NCBI GenBank assembly: GCA_030512295.1
Contig: JAULSR010000004.1
Coordinates: forward strand, 1,984,001-2,048,000
Reading direction: 5' to 3'
Source of the DNA: Bombardia bombarda
Lineage: Eukaryota; Ascomycota; Sordariomycetes; Sordariales; Lasiosphaeriaceae
DNA length: 64,000 bases
Under the pieces are notes generated by a model that was given only the letters and a program-made list of their open reading frames with translations, did no database searches and was not told the origin of the DNA. The position numbers and the translations under genes were made by a program. Positions 20,839 through 33,427 of this stretch are shown here, in pieces. Position 1 is the stretch's first letter; each line of letters opens with the position of its first letter.

Positions 20839-23800
20839 TTAGTTCCCCGTCAGCTTCTTCCACCAGCTGCTTCTCGGCGTCGTGTCCATAAACGCCGAAT
20901 TACGGCGACTGTCTCTTCGAGGATCACTCCCATCCGAGCCGCCGGCTGGGCGTGTGGTGCGTTCCCGATCTTCGCGGCGCCTCCTCCGGCGTCGTTCCTC
21001 ATCCTCATCTCCGCCACCACCGCCGGCGCCGCCGGCCTCAGCCTCGGCGTACTTGGCTCGCCGTCTAGCCCTCCGATCCGCTGCCCTCCGAGCTTCCTCA
21101 TCATCAGCCTCGGGAGACGGCCCAACTACGCCGTCAGAGCCGTCAGCCGGCGGCGGCGGCGCATCGGAATGGTCCTTAACCCACGAAGATGTGCCCGAGT
21201 GCGGCCACGAGTCGGTCTTCATCCGGGATTTACTTGGGTAGACGTAATCGTCTACCTGGTCCGGTCTGCGTCGTGACCGCAGCTCCCTACTACCCGTTCC
21301 ACCAGCCTCAGCCTCTCTCGCAGCGCGTCGCGACTCCCGACGCCTGTTACGCTCCTCTTCCTCATCGTCACGCTCAGATACCGGTTCGGGCTGCTGACCG
21401 CGCCGACGCTCGTGTCTCGCTGCACGGCGGGCTTCGGCTTCGGCTTCGGCGGCCTGGCGCTCAGCGCGCAGTCTACGACGCTCAGCGCGCTCCGCTTCCT
21501 TCTGCTCAGCGGCACGTCGTTCCTCCTCTTCGCGCGCGCGCTGGACTCGCCGCTCAGCACGACGAGCCTCCTTCTCTTCTTGACGACGGGCTTCGTCTTC
21601 CTCCTCCTGCTTCTTGCGGCGCTCGCGACGTGCCGCATCTTTGGCGCGTCGAGCCTCCTCTGCAGCCCTTTCTGTCGCCTCCTTTTCTGCCCGCCTCGCT
21701 GCCCGCCTTGCGCGACGCGCTTCCCGCTCTGCCTCGGTCATGGGAGAATCGTCACCCCTTCTGGCGCCCTCGTCGTCGGTGCCGGCGATGGTGTTGCGAC
21801 GACGAGGCTCAGGCCGAGCCTCGGGTTTGGGTGTAAACACACCGCCAAAGAGAGAAGAGAAGCCTGTAGGCTTTTTGGCAGCGCTCGAGTTGGAACGCTT
21901 CAGGGGAGGTCGCGAGGGCGTTGCGTCGGCGGGATCAACCATGACAATATCGTCATCCCGCGAATATTGCTGTTGAAATTCAGAGTCAGATGTGAAGTTC
22001 TTGCTTCTTGGTTCGTATTGAGTGTCTACCTTTGATCTTCGCCGAGCCGACCTGTCTGGGCCAGGAGTCGCATCAGCAGCAGCAACCATGACAATATCGT
22101 CGTCGTCGTCAACGGCTAGAACCATGTTAGTAAGCTGAAGTTTGGCCCTTTGCATTGTGCGATCCTTACCTTTTTTGCTTCGTTTGCTGGCGGACCTCGA
22201 AACACCGCCGGCTGCACCGACGCCAAGAATCTTGGCCGCTTTGGCCGACATCTCTGGCGCAGGCTCGAGCGGCATTTCCATCGACTGTCTCCGTGAGCTC
22301 GACTTGCTGGCGCTGGTGCGCTTGTCCTTACTGGACATGGAGCGCGACAGGGGCGGTGTGCTCGCAAAGACGCTCGCGAAGCGGATGGGCGTCGGGGGCT
22401 CTTTGGAGCGCACCTTATCGGCCTTGTCGGTCCCTGAGCCTTTGGAAGATGTCTTGTCCCCCTTGTCGGCAGCAACCGCCTTTTCCTTCTTCCTGGCGCT
22501 TGCGTCCTTCTCGGGCTTGGGCTTGGAGGACGTCTTGCGTGGATCCCTGGTTGGTGTCGCTGACCACATGCCCCAAGACGGGCCATCACGGTTGATCTTG
22601 GGGCGCTCCTTCTTGGCCGACTTGACCTCGGCCGGGGGCGACTCGGGGGCATCGGGGACAGCTGGGGGCGGCGGTGGAGCAGGCGGGGGCGGGGCATAGA
22701 CTGCCTCTGGGGTGGCCGAAGCTTTCTTGGATTTCTTGCTGGCCTTCTTGGGCATGTCGACGATTTCCACTATCTCGTCATCGTCATCGAGCGGGAAAGC
22801 GTCGCGCGGGCTGGAGTCGCGTTCCTGGCTGTCGGCAAACTGATAATAGGCGGCAACCGGCGGTGGTGGAGGGGGTGGCGGCGTGGGGATGGCGTCAAAT
22901 TCCTGGAAGTCGAGGGCCCTGGCCTTGTCCTTGCTCTTCTTCTTCCTTTTCTCCTCTTTGGCGGGCGCCACCGTGACTGGGACTGGGGCGGGGGCTGGGG
23001 CTGGGGTTGGAGGACGTGATCGTTCTTCGCCTTCGTCCTCGTTTTGCTCGTATGGGGCAGGCTTGGAAGTGCCAAAGTCAAAGTCGTCGAGGGGCTCAAA
23101 GGCTTTCAATCGATTGGCAATCTTGCCCGTAACTGGCTTTTTCGTCTTGAGGGACCGGGCATTCGCATTCTCGGTAAAGGGCGACGGTGTGGCCTCGGTG
23201 TCCTCGGTGGACTTCCACACCTCAGTCGTGCCCACCGCGCCACCAAATGCACCAATGACACCAAAGGAAGCAGCTTCTAGAAACCGGGATGACTCAGCTG
23301 CCTTAATCTCGCTTGGTGGCTGCGGAGCCCATGGGTCATAGGCCAGGCTCTTTTTGGATTTGGAGGCTGAGGCAGGCTTTTTGGCTGCACCCCAGAAACT
23401 GAATGGATCCTCAGCGGGGGCGGGCGCGGGCGCTGCAGGGACAGGGGGGCTTCCACCCCAACCCATGCTTTCCATGGTTGGCTTGGCCGCCTTGCTGCTT
23501 TTGTTGTGCTTTCTGCTGTCGTCGTCGGCGCCGGCCAGGAGCTCCTCGACCTGCTCAGCTGTGAGATCGATGTCCTTGAACTCATCGTCCTCAGCCAACA
23601 GCAATGCCTCCTCCTTCTTCTCCTCTTTGGCTGCCTTGGACTTTGACTTCTTCGACTTCTTCTTGCTGGAAGCAGCCGCCTCAGCCTCCTGCTCGTCCCA
23701 CTCGCGCTGCGCTGTCTCCTCGGCTTCACGGATCGCCTTCTCCTCAGCTTCCCTGAGCTCTTCGTCCAGCGCCCTCTCTTCCTCCTGCTTCTTCTCCAAC

Positions 23801-26800
23801 TCCTCGGCCTCGCGTGCAGCCTTCTCCTCGGCGCGCTTGTTGACGCTGTCGGTCAGCCGGTCAAACTTCTCTTGGTCGCTTCGCGTCAGCTTCTTCCTCT
23901 TGTTCTTCTTGGTCGTCAGCGCTGCAAGGTCTTCTTCCTCCCTGGCAATGTCTGCTGCTTCGGCGCCCTTGCGCTCTTGCTCTTCAATTTCAAGTCGAAC
24001 CCGTTCCTCCGCCTCCCGCTGCTGCCGTTCTTCCTCCTCGCGTGCGGCCTGCTCGTCGGCATCGCGCTGAGCCTGTTCCTCGGCCTCTTTAGCCTCCTGT
24101 GCCTTGCGCTTCTCCTCCTCTTTCTCTGCCTTCTTCTTCTCCTTTTCCAGCTTTTCAAGTTCCTTCTTGCTGAGCTTAGGTTCCTTTTCTTTGGACTTTT
24201 TATCCTTTTCTTTAGACTTGGTCTTGGTTAGAGTGAGAGAGTTGGAAGGCCCTTCATCCCACGCGTTGTCGGCCTCAGCTTCAGCCTCCGGATCCGCCAT
24301 GTCCATCGACGGTGGTGTCGGCGCTGGCGGGGGCGGTTCATCTGCAATCGTCTCCTTGCGGGACTTGCTCTTCTTTTTCTTCGAGGATGCTCCCCAACCT
24401 CCACCCCACTCGTCTTCGTCCGCCTTGTCGTCTTTGATCTCCTCGACCGAGTCGGGATGAACAGACTCCAGGCTGGTCTCTTCTAGGAGCTCAACCGGTG
24501 TGTTCTTGCTGCTGGCTTTGCCTTTCTTCTTTTTGGAAGACGACGTCAGCGCCCCCCAAGTGTCGTCGGCGGCTGGCTCCTCGATTGTATCTGGCTTGAT
24601 CGACTTCTTATCTTTACCCGTGCTCCACGAGTTGAAGAAGTCGTCGTTGTCTAATCCACCGGCCGTGGCTGGTGGGTCATCATTTAGGGGAGATTCAACC
24701 TTGTCGAGCTCAATGAGGGCATCTGATGATTTCTTGCCCTTCTTCTTGTCAGCCTTTTGACCCCAGCCCATCCAGTCGTCGTCTTGGTTGGTCGTTTCGT
24801 TGCTGACTGAAGGCTCATCTTTGGCTTTCTTGTCCTTTTTGCCGCTGCCCCAGGTATCCCACATGCTTGTACTCTCTTCAGCAAGTGGCTCTTCAGCTTT
24901 GACATTATCGACAACGGCGCCCTTCTTCTTCTTGTCCTTCTTGGAAGTAGTTGCACCCCAAAAGTCATCGATATCTTTGGTCTCTGCTTCAGGTTCAGGC
25001 TCCGGTTCCGGCTCCGCCTGGCCCTTCTTGCCCTTTTTCTTCTTGTCTTTCTTAGATATAGGAACACCCCATGGATCATCTTCCTGCTTTGGAGGTTCAG
25101 GTTTGGGGATGGGTTCCGGTTCGAGCTCGGGCTCGGGCTCGGGCTCAGGTATAGGGTCAGGCTCAGTCTTCTTACCCTTCTTACCCTTCTTGTCCTTCTT
25201 TGACGAAGTTGGTACGGCCCAGAAATCGTCCTCTACTTTTTCTGGCTCGGGCTCTGCCACAGGCTCTGGTTCTGGTTTAAGGACGACAACAGGCTCAGGT
25301 TCCGGCTCCAGTTGAGGTTCCGGTTCTGGCTGACCCTTCTTGCCCTTCTTCTTTTTGTCTTTCTTCGACATAGGTACGCCCCATTGATCGTCTTCCTGCT
25401 TTGGAGGTTCAGGCTCGGGGATGGGTTCCGGCTCGGGCTCGGGCTCGGGTTCCTTTGGTGGCTCGGGTTCTGGATCCTTATTTTTGCCCTTCTTATCCTT
25501 CTTCGCGGTGGAAAAGCTGCCCCACATATCCACCTCCTCTTTGGGGGGCTCTGACTCAGGCTCGGGTAAGGGCTCGGGTTCCTTGAGGGGCTCAGGCTCT
25601 GGCTCTGGATCCTTGCCCTTGCCCTTCTTCTTCTTATCTTTCTTCGAGGTAGGCACACCCCACAAATCTTCATCCTCCCTTTGCGGAGGCTCGGGCTCTG
25701 GTTCTTTGATCGGCTCGGGCTCAGGTTCGGGTTCAGGCAGTGACTCAAGTACGCCCCTTTTACCCTTTTTGCCCTTCTTATCCTTTTTCGTCGTGCTTAA
25801 ACCCCATATATCGATCTCTTCTTTAGTTTCAGGTTCCGGTATGGGCTCAGGGTCCTTGGGTGCCGGTGAATCCAACTCGGTTATGATGGCGGTTTTGCTC
25901 TTCTTTTTCTTGTCCTTCTTGGAAGAGGTAACTCCCCATATGTCGTCTTCCTTCCTCTCTGGCTCGGGATCTGGCAGTTGCTCCAGTTCGGGCTCAGGTT
26001 CAACAACAGGCTCAGGCTCAGGTTCGGGCTCAGGCGCAGGCTCAGGAGGAGCGCTCTTACTCTTTTTGCTTTTCTTATCCTTTTTACTTGTCAAGCCCCA
26101 TCCTCCCAGCCACCCGCTGCTCTCCTCTACCTTCTCTGGTTCTAGTTCTGGCTCTGGCTCTGGCTCGGGTACCGGCTCTGGTTCTTGAACAGACTTTGGC
26201 TCTGGCTCGGGGATTATCGTCTTGCCCTTCTTTTTCTTTTTGCTGGCGGGTACCCCAAAGGCCCACTGGTCGTCTGGCGCAGCCTTCTGCTCTTCTTCAA
26301 TGATGGGTGCGGGTTCGGGAACTGACTCGGGATCTACAACTAGGACATCATCCCAAGCTGATAAGGATACTTTCTTCTTTTTCTTATCCTTCTTGCTCGC
26401 GGCTGCGCCTCCCCATCCCATGTCGTCGATGAGATCCTCTTGTTTTGTCTCTTCGTCGGGTGGCGGAGGAGCAGGCGTCTCAACGACTTCCTCGATGGCT
26501 CCCTTCTTCTTTTTCTTGTCCTTCTTCGTGCTGGAAAATCCGAAGTCGTCGTCAAGTGTCGTAGTTTCCTCGACCTTGGTTTCTTCTACTGGAGGTGGTG
26601 GAGGAGCCTCGTCAACAACAAGGGCAACAGCATTCTTTCCCTTCTTCTTCTTGTCCTTCTTTGCCGGTGCCAGCACGCCCCAGAAGTCGTCTTCCACTTT
26701 CTTTTCTTCAGGCTTGGTTTCTGGGACTGGCTCTGGAACTAGCTCTGGCTCTGGCTCCGGCTCCGGCTCCAGTGGGGCAGGAGGGTCGGGTTCAAGAACC

Positions 26801-28549
26801 CCCTTTCCCTTTTTCTTCTTCCTATCTTTCTTCGACGGAGCAGGTGCGAACCAGTCTGTTTCAGGTGCGGCAGTAGTGGTATCTGCGACTGGCTCGGGCT
26901 CGGGCTCGGGTACTGGTTCTGGGTCGGTTATCTTGCCCTTCTTGATCGAAGTGCCCCAAGCCGGCCACGAGTCACCAGCATTTGTTGCGCCCAAGTCTTG
27001 GCTGGCATGGAGTGATTGCTTCTTTTCCTCCCCAAGCTCTACTGAATCCCAGATGCCGGCCTTCTTCTTCTTCTTGTCCTTTTTGGACCCTATGACACCG
27101 AAGCCGTCATCTTCATCTTTTTTGTCGTCCTTCTTTTCACCAAAGGCCGCTTCTTCGTCGAAGCTGCCGAATGAAATAGTAGCATTGCCATTCTTCTTTG
27201 GTTTGGCACCCCAGGGGTTACCGCCAGCATCGGCATCATCGGCAAGCTTGGTATCTGCGGCTGGTGGTTTGGCACCATTGAAGTCCCAGCTGTTGCCGGT
27301 GGTCCAATTAGAACCCCAAGCGCTGACGCCAAGGGATGTTGATTTCTCGTCCGTAGTGCCGGGTGAAGCAAAGTTAAGATCAAGCGAGGTGCCTCCGTCT
27401 AGTTTGATATCATCAAAGGCATCGAAACCACCTGATCGCACGCTGGGCAGCCCGAAGTCGGCGTTCTTCTTGTCATCTGATGCAGCCGGGGTCACGACGG
27501 CGGCAGGGGTAGCAGCAGCGGCAGCGGCAGCGGCAGCGGCAGCCCCCTTCTTCTTTTTCTTCTTGCCACCACCCACAGCACCCCACACGTCCTCGGGCGC
27601 TGGTTCGGGAATTGGCTCAGGAACTGGTTCGGGCGCGGGTTCTTCGGGCGTGGGCTCTTCGGGCGCGGGCTCTTCGGGAGCCGGCTCGGGCACATCCTCC
27701 TTTTTGTCGTCTTTCTTATCGCCATTGCCGTCTCCACCATCTCCACCGTCCCCGCCTGCGTTCCCAGCATTGCCGGCATCCCCACCACCGCTGTCACCGC
27801 TTCCATTGTTTGCATCGTCGCCGCCATCGTTTTTCGCCTTGTCGTCGTCATTGTTGCTCTTATTATTGTTCTGTTTTGTCGCTGGCTTTTTCTTTTTGCC
27901 TTTCGCGGCTTGCCAGAACCCGTCCTCGCTTGTAAAGTCAACCCTGGATGCCGTACTCGGGTCAGCGAGTAGGTCATCATCGCGGCCTTTGCGACCTGAG
28001 CCCGAGCTGGAGCCGGAGACTGCGACACCAGGGGCAGAAGAATTGCTCGAGGGAGGTTGGTTGCTATGCGCATAAGTGTCGCTGTTTGTCGGATCGTAGA
28101 GACATGAATATGCTGGGTCGGGGTCTGCTTCATATGGGGATGCAGACGACGCAGGGACATGGCGACGCCGTTTTGGTGCGCTGTCGGGAATAATGAGCGG
28201 CTTCGCGCTTGATCGCGAAATGGGAAATAACGTTTCGCTTTGCTGCTATGTAGCGCATTAGCCAAATATAACATGTATTTAGACTTAGTAGACTTCGGGA
28301 GCACCCGTGAGCAAAGAATTAGTGGGCAGTGGTCTATTATCCTGGAAACCTTACTCTTGATGCAGTGCGCAGGTTGACCCAGTTGTGCGCAACGAGGTTC
28401 AATTTGAGACTCAATATGGTCTTGTTTACCAGCTCTTCTGTCTCATCATCCAACCCAGTCGCCCTTATCAAAGGCGGGATCGTTGGCGAGCCGTATAAGG
28501 TGGTTTCTGTCCAGCTTTCGCGGAATGCTAAAGCCTCGGTGGCGGCCAT
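20839..28549 (-). CDS. Giant low-complexity modular protein (WG/KKDKKKK/PEPEPE repeats), function unknown
   Basis: I do not recognise a functional family. Exon 1 is 28549-28355 (65 residues, MAATEALAFRESWTETTLYG...), then a 112 bp intron (GTAAGG donor, TAGCAG acceptor) and a very long exon to the stop at 20839; total about 2,530 residues. After a Ser/Gly/Asn-rich N-terminal part with the motif VDFTSEDGFWQAAK come about 23 modules (roughly 27590-24360). Each has an acidic stretch, Trp-Gly, a Ser/Thr-rich spacer, a KKDKKKK-type basic block and a PEPEPE linker. Next are a long Glu/Lys/Arg coiled coil (about 24230-23600), a Pro-rich region with KKSKK blocks, a second Arg/Ala/Glu coiled coil (about 21750-21390) and the C-terminus SSWWKKLTGN. 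Two candidate in-frame introns (22116-22169, 54 bp; 21970-22029, 60 bp) contain no stop; splicing both would give about 2,494 residues. It looks like an intrinsically disordered scaffold; that is inference. Confidence 0.8.
24360..27590 (-). repeat. Coding tandem modules: WG + KKDKKKK + PEPEPE
   Basis: About 23 degenerate protein modules, each ending in a Lys-rich block (examples: WGVPMSKKDKKKKGKKG, WGVTSSKKDKKKKSK). Two copies share identical DNA of 20 bp at 25081-25100 and 25393-25412 with closely similar flanks, so some duplications are recent. Confidence 0.85.
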
Positions 28550-31500
28550 CGTGATAGTCGAAGAGGTTGACAGTGTGCCGACGAGCAGGTGTCAAACTCA
28601 TGTGGTGCTGCTGTGTAATGGCGAGTGGCCAGAAGGCGAATTGAGAGAGGCGTTTGGTGTTGATTGCGGTTGCGAGTCTCACTGATGTTTGTCCAGGACG
28701 AGCAACGCATATGGCCTTCGATCACCTCTGTCGACTTTCCCCTTTTTCCATTCAATTTTTTTCCTCGCCGCAAAAAGATCCGTCGCCCGAGCAAATGGCC
28801 TTCTGATTAGAGAACCAATAATTTGCCTGGATGTAGAGGGTGCAGACCGTTGGAGACGACGGAGATTGGTGCGTCGCCCAGGCTGGCCGTGCTGTGCAAC
28901 CACACCGCCAAAAGTTTGTCTTCGAGTTGCCTTCGTTGTGCAGCAGATGCGACGGGAAAATGCAGCGTGAGTGGTCGGGGTCCGGGTCCCGATCGTCAAA
29001 CAGAAACAAAGTAGTCACAGCTGGAATGACCACGGCAAAAGGAGATGGAACGAGGCAGCGTCCCAATGCACCTCGACGAGGTATTCATGCACGACGGCAA
29101 GTACACCGATGTACTTCAGGGCTGGCTCCCGCGAGGCACCAGGGTGGCACAACAGCGGCGCAGGCTACTGAGATCGCCGTCGATTGGCTGCCCTTCAGAT
29201 GCCCGTCTCGCAATCGCTACCTCGAGCTATCGGTCTTCTTCGAGTCCTGGTGTCCAGAAAGTGATAAATAGCGAACGAGACCAGAGGAGCAACAGACAAG
29301 CTATTGCATTGCAATCAACACGTACGCTGTAGGAGGGCATCTTCGACTCACTTGACCTGAGAGGGGAGGGGGGAGCTTTCTTGGGCACTGCACTACCAGA
29401 AGTAGGTATGTACCTTCATACATCAGACACCCCTGCTCGACACCACAATTGACGTGGAAACAGTGAAATGTGGATCCCCGCTGGATGGCTGGGGGGGGGG
29501 GGGGGGGTAGGCGTCATTGGGTCATCGCGAGAACATGGGTTGTGGTTCCAATCCTATCAGGGCGACTGTGATCCATCCCAATGACAGTCCATCCCACCAG
29601 CCGAAATTTAGTGTAGCGCGTACATCCAGATGATGTTTTGCCTTGATGTGCCGCATATCTCAACACCTTCACATACTCAAATGGCCGCGCCGCTTCACCA
29701 CATTTCGTATATTCTCGCTACCTCTCTACGTGTTTATGAAGACGTATGACGGAGGAAAGGTCATGCTCCGTAGTTAGGTGGTCTTAAGAATGGGTCAGCC
29801 CTGCTGTAACATGCTTGTTGACGGCGTGGAGCGTTGCGGGTTGGAGACCAAGCGAAGACTGAACTAGCGGACCCTGGCTATAGCCCGCCCGTTCATGCTG
29901 GTCCAATGTTTGGCTGGATGCCACACACCTTGCCCAGAATATCCTCGGTCCGCTTGCCTGCTGACCTTTTTCTGGACACCACCACTACCACCAACACTAA
30001 TAACAGCGTTCAGTTGAGGTGAGTACGTGGTGTTCAGAGTTGGATGAAGCCCGCACAGGATAACGGGCCTGGCCTGCAAACGAATTGGTTTGCTTTTGGG
30101 CATTTGGGTTATTGCCTACTCTGTGCATATCCATGCCGATCAAGGCTGCAGCCTCTGTGGTAAAAAGGCCGGGAAGAAATATTGCGGTGTGAGACACCTT
30201 CGCAGTTTTGTAACACTACGAAGTGTCCTGTACGTACTGATAGCAATTCCCGATAGGCCGCGCCGCGCCGCTCGCCACTGAGCACTTTGGTTTGCACAGG
30301 GTATTCGTAGACGCGCCGTGATTGCGCGTTACCGTTGCCATTTTGGGGATAAAACGGACAACGGACAAGGGTCTTGAGAATATGGAAGCTTCGGCTTCGA
30401 AATTGCGCTGCTGCCCGTCATGGCTTCGGACCCGTGAAATCCTGGTATGCTCGTGCGGTATCTGTTGGCATTGCATATGTCTTGTGGTAGATGTAAGTCG
30501 TCTCTGATGTTGCGCGCGCTGCCATCTCACCGTACCCAAATCTGCACAGCAGCGATGGGAGGGGGACACAAATAGCGTTTGCAGGGCGCGCGCAATAGGT
30601 TACCGCTATGTCGCATACTGGGCAGCGATGCGCCTCTAGCCAGATGCCGGCTACATGAGGTGCAGGCTACTAAGCTAGACTAATATGAGAATGGGAATGG
30701 CCGTTGTTAACTGCCACACGTTGGCGGAAGTTGTCCTGCGAGATGCTTGGCCTGCAGATGACTGCTGCAGGAGGGCCTTTATACACAGTACGTTGCCCGA
30801 AATAGGAACACGGGAGTCGACTCATATGTCCTGGTTTGCAGTTACGGTACTGTGCGCCCCTCGTTATGAATCGAGGCAATCAGCGAAATCCGTGGATGCC
30901 TCGATCATTGTCCACCGTTGCGCTGGTTTAGGCAGGTAGGCATCTTAGGTAGGTACCTACCTTAGTTACTGCGTGGAGTGTGGAAAGTCTTGAACAGCTT
31001 GCCGCCGCCGCCGCCGGCAGCCGTAGCCTCGCTCCTCTCGTGAGACAGGGGCCTCCCTTCCGTGTCATTCGGGTTCAACGCCGAATGCTCCATGGTGGGG
31101 ACTTGAGGATTGGGTTCGCGGTTTTACTTGGAGTACTTAAGGTAGCTCTTGAAGTGTAGGTACCTACGTACATAGGTACCTGACTTATGTCTAGGTAGTG
31201 ATCTGTCCCGCGGATGCGAACTGCCACGGGCGGTCATCGAGAGTGATTCGAGAGAGCGAAAAGCGAGCCCATGGACGAGAAGGGGACCGGGAGATCCACA
31301 GGCTGCGGGGCTGCTACCATGAACGTGCTCCACCATGCCTTCCACGCCCAAATAGGAATCGCCCCTCTTAGTTACCCCTCGTCTCTTCCTCACCGCCAGA
31401 ACTGCTTCACGAAACAACACGCTTCGACTGGGTCAACAAGATACAAAAGTGGACTAAGCTGCGCGAAAAAGAAAGAAAAAAAAACTCTTCGTCGGCGTAC

Positions 31501-32863
31501 GTGCATGAATTGGGGTGGCTGGCTGACTGCCCAACGATCCAACAACATCCTTCAACTCAAATATGTCGGACGCGACTTTGACGACAATGTGGACGGGTTA
31601 CTTACCGGCACGAGTGCAAGTTTGCGGGTACCCTGCCATATTCTGATGAGGGGCACACCGAACCGCCGGGCTGTTTGCTGATTTTGATGCTACTGCCTTC
31701 TCAAGCGGTCAAGCCCAAGATAGCGCGTAGCATCTCGGCGTTGAGCAACTTGACTATTTATTAAATACATGGTGATGTAGGTAGCGTAAAGCTTGAAACC
31801 GCCGTGTGAGGTTAAGTATTGGTCCAATCAGTGCTAGGCATTTCTTCTGCTCCTCTTGGATGCGTGCCCTTCTAGTTCTAGTGTACTGTGTAAGTGAACC
31901 AGTCCAGGTTCCAGGTGCGAAATCAATCTCATCGCGTCATTGAACTCTATCCAAGACAATCAAGGCACAAATCCTAGTCCTAGCTTATCGTTTATCGTAG
32001 GAATGTCTTCCTTATTCTGACACCCAGGTACCCCTGCGAGGACGTGCAAAGGCCTAATTTCCACCCGGATTCGCGAATCGTGACAGCGACAGTGCCTTGA
32101 GCGGCCGACGGGGGGGCACCGGGCTGACGACCCATGAGTGGTCGGTCTCGAGGGGGTCTTGGATGCGGGCCCAGCCACGCCGGAATTAGAACCACCAACT
32201 CCATGTTTCAGGTTTCTGACACACACCATCCATCTGACGGTACCGGGGGAGCAGCTATATAAGTAAAACTTGAAGAGTACGTTTTTCATGCACCATACTC
32301 ATACTCGCAACAGCAAACTGACCAGTAGATATCGTGATTAGACAGTCAGCTAGGGGCCAACAGAAGGGCGGAGAAGGCCGTATGCAGGTACGATCGCCCC
32401 TAGGTGGTGCTCCAGCTTCCAGCTCATCGCTGCAGCGCAGGGCGGGCTGTGTGTCTTCTCTTTCATCCCTAATTCCAAGAGGCGATACGGCGGCACTCTG
32501 GACTCTGCCCTCCCAGGGAAACCTGTGACCTGCCATTCGGCGTTCCCTTTAAGAAGCTTGGCGCAGCCACCCGCCGTCCCTTGGGAGTTCCCGTCCCGTC
32601 CCTGCACTGGAGACTGGCTGCCCGATAATCACCTATTCAATTCGCAAAACACTTCATGGTCCGTCCATCCACACCCATACCACACCACGGTACATGCCCA
32701 GATCTCTACCATCTACCCGCCATCTTGGATCTTGCTCCTGCGGCCCCACAAACCAATGATCGATAGCACCACTTGGCGGCTCCCGAGAAGCTTGGCTCTT
32801 TCCCCCCCGCAAAAGATTACTCCAGGCCCGACCTATCCCCTGTCAAAGCCACTCTATACAGCC
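28550..32863. other. Gene-poor 4.3 kb region
   Basis: No ORF or exon chain that I can support on either strand. Holds a G17 run (29491-29507), a short GCC repeat near 31000-31015 and several TAGGTACCTA palindromes near 30940-30965 and 31150-31200. Its right end (about 32500-32860) is C-rich leader of the DUF7053 gene. No transposase, reverse transcriptase or terminal repeats seen. Confidence 0.5.
29491..29507. repeat. Poly-G run (G17)
   Basis: Seventeen consecutive G, intergenic. Confidence 0.95.
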
Positions 32864-33427
32864 ATGGCCTCATCCCCGAGCTTGACCATCATCACACGAG
32901 TGCCACTACCCGCCTTCCTTGACCCCCGCCTTGTCCTGGAAAGCCTGCACACCTTTGAGTCTCTCATAGTGGCCAATCCCCTCCTCAAGACGTACGAGCG
33001 CCGCGCCGTCCAGGTCGACACACTGGTGGACGACCCCTTCTTCCACGAGGACGGCCAGAAGCTCAGCGCCTTTGTCGTGACCGACCGCGTGCCCATCATC
33101 CCCGGCGTCGGCTCCTGGGCTACCAAGGATGTGGTTATCCCGTGTGTCTTCCAGAGCTTCGAGCACGGCGTGCGGTGCCGCGCCGACGCACAGGCTGGCG
33201 TCACCGTCCGGAGCAGCTATGAGGTGCGCCCGCGCGGTCATGTCGAGGGCGGGCCTGCTGAAGTCCGCCCCGGAGACGGAGACTATGAGCTAGTCGAGAT
33301 AGCAAACATCGACTGCGGCAGCTTCGTCAAGGCCTTTGTCAAACGGAGCTTTACCAACGCCCACCAGGATATTCTGCAGCGTGTAGTGGACGATATTGCA
33401 CGGAGACACAGCACAGCAAATCAATGA
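32864..33427 (+). CDS. DUF7053-type small fungal protein
   Basis: Single exon, 187 residues from MASSPSLTIITRVPLPAF. The open frame extends upstream to 32525, but that part is a Pro/Ser-rich leader-like sequence, so I take the ATG at 32864, which starts a compact globular domain. The body (LESLHTFESLIVANPLL, then a beta-rich part around FVVTDRVPIIPGVGSW and VIPCVFQSFEHGVRCRADA, ending in a C-terminal amphipathic helix VKRSFTNAHQDILQRVVDDI) fits the fungus-specific DUF7053 fold, which resembles SRPBCC/START lipid-binding domains. The function is not known. Convergent with the dehydrogenase gene downstream, 487 bp apart. Confidence 0.75.
   Translation: MASSPSLTIITRVPLPAFLDPRLVLESLHTFESLIVANPLLKTYERRAVQVDTLVDDPFFHEDGQKLSAFVVTDRVPIIPGVGSWATKDVVIPCVFQSFEHGVRCRADAQAGVTVRSSYEVRPRGHVEGGPAEVRPGDGDYELVEIANIDCGSFVKAFVKRSFTNAHQDILQRVVDDIARRHSTANQ

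Noticed and set aside
20882..24760. Several 100-240 residue plus-strand ORFs (for example at 21412-22035 and 23354-24070)
   Set aside because: Same cause: antisense shadows of coiled-coil and repeat coding sequence.
26222..28075. 617-residue open frame on the plus strand opposite the giant gene
   Set aside because: It is the antisense of the Lys/Glu/Pro-rich repeats; stop codons are rare there because of codon composition. The product is Ser/Phe/Leu low complexity with no start context or splice support.
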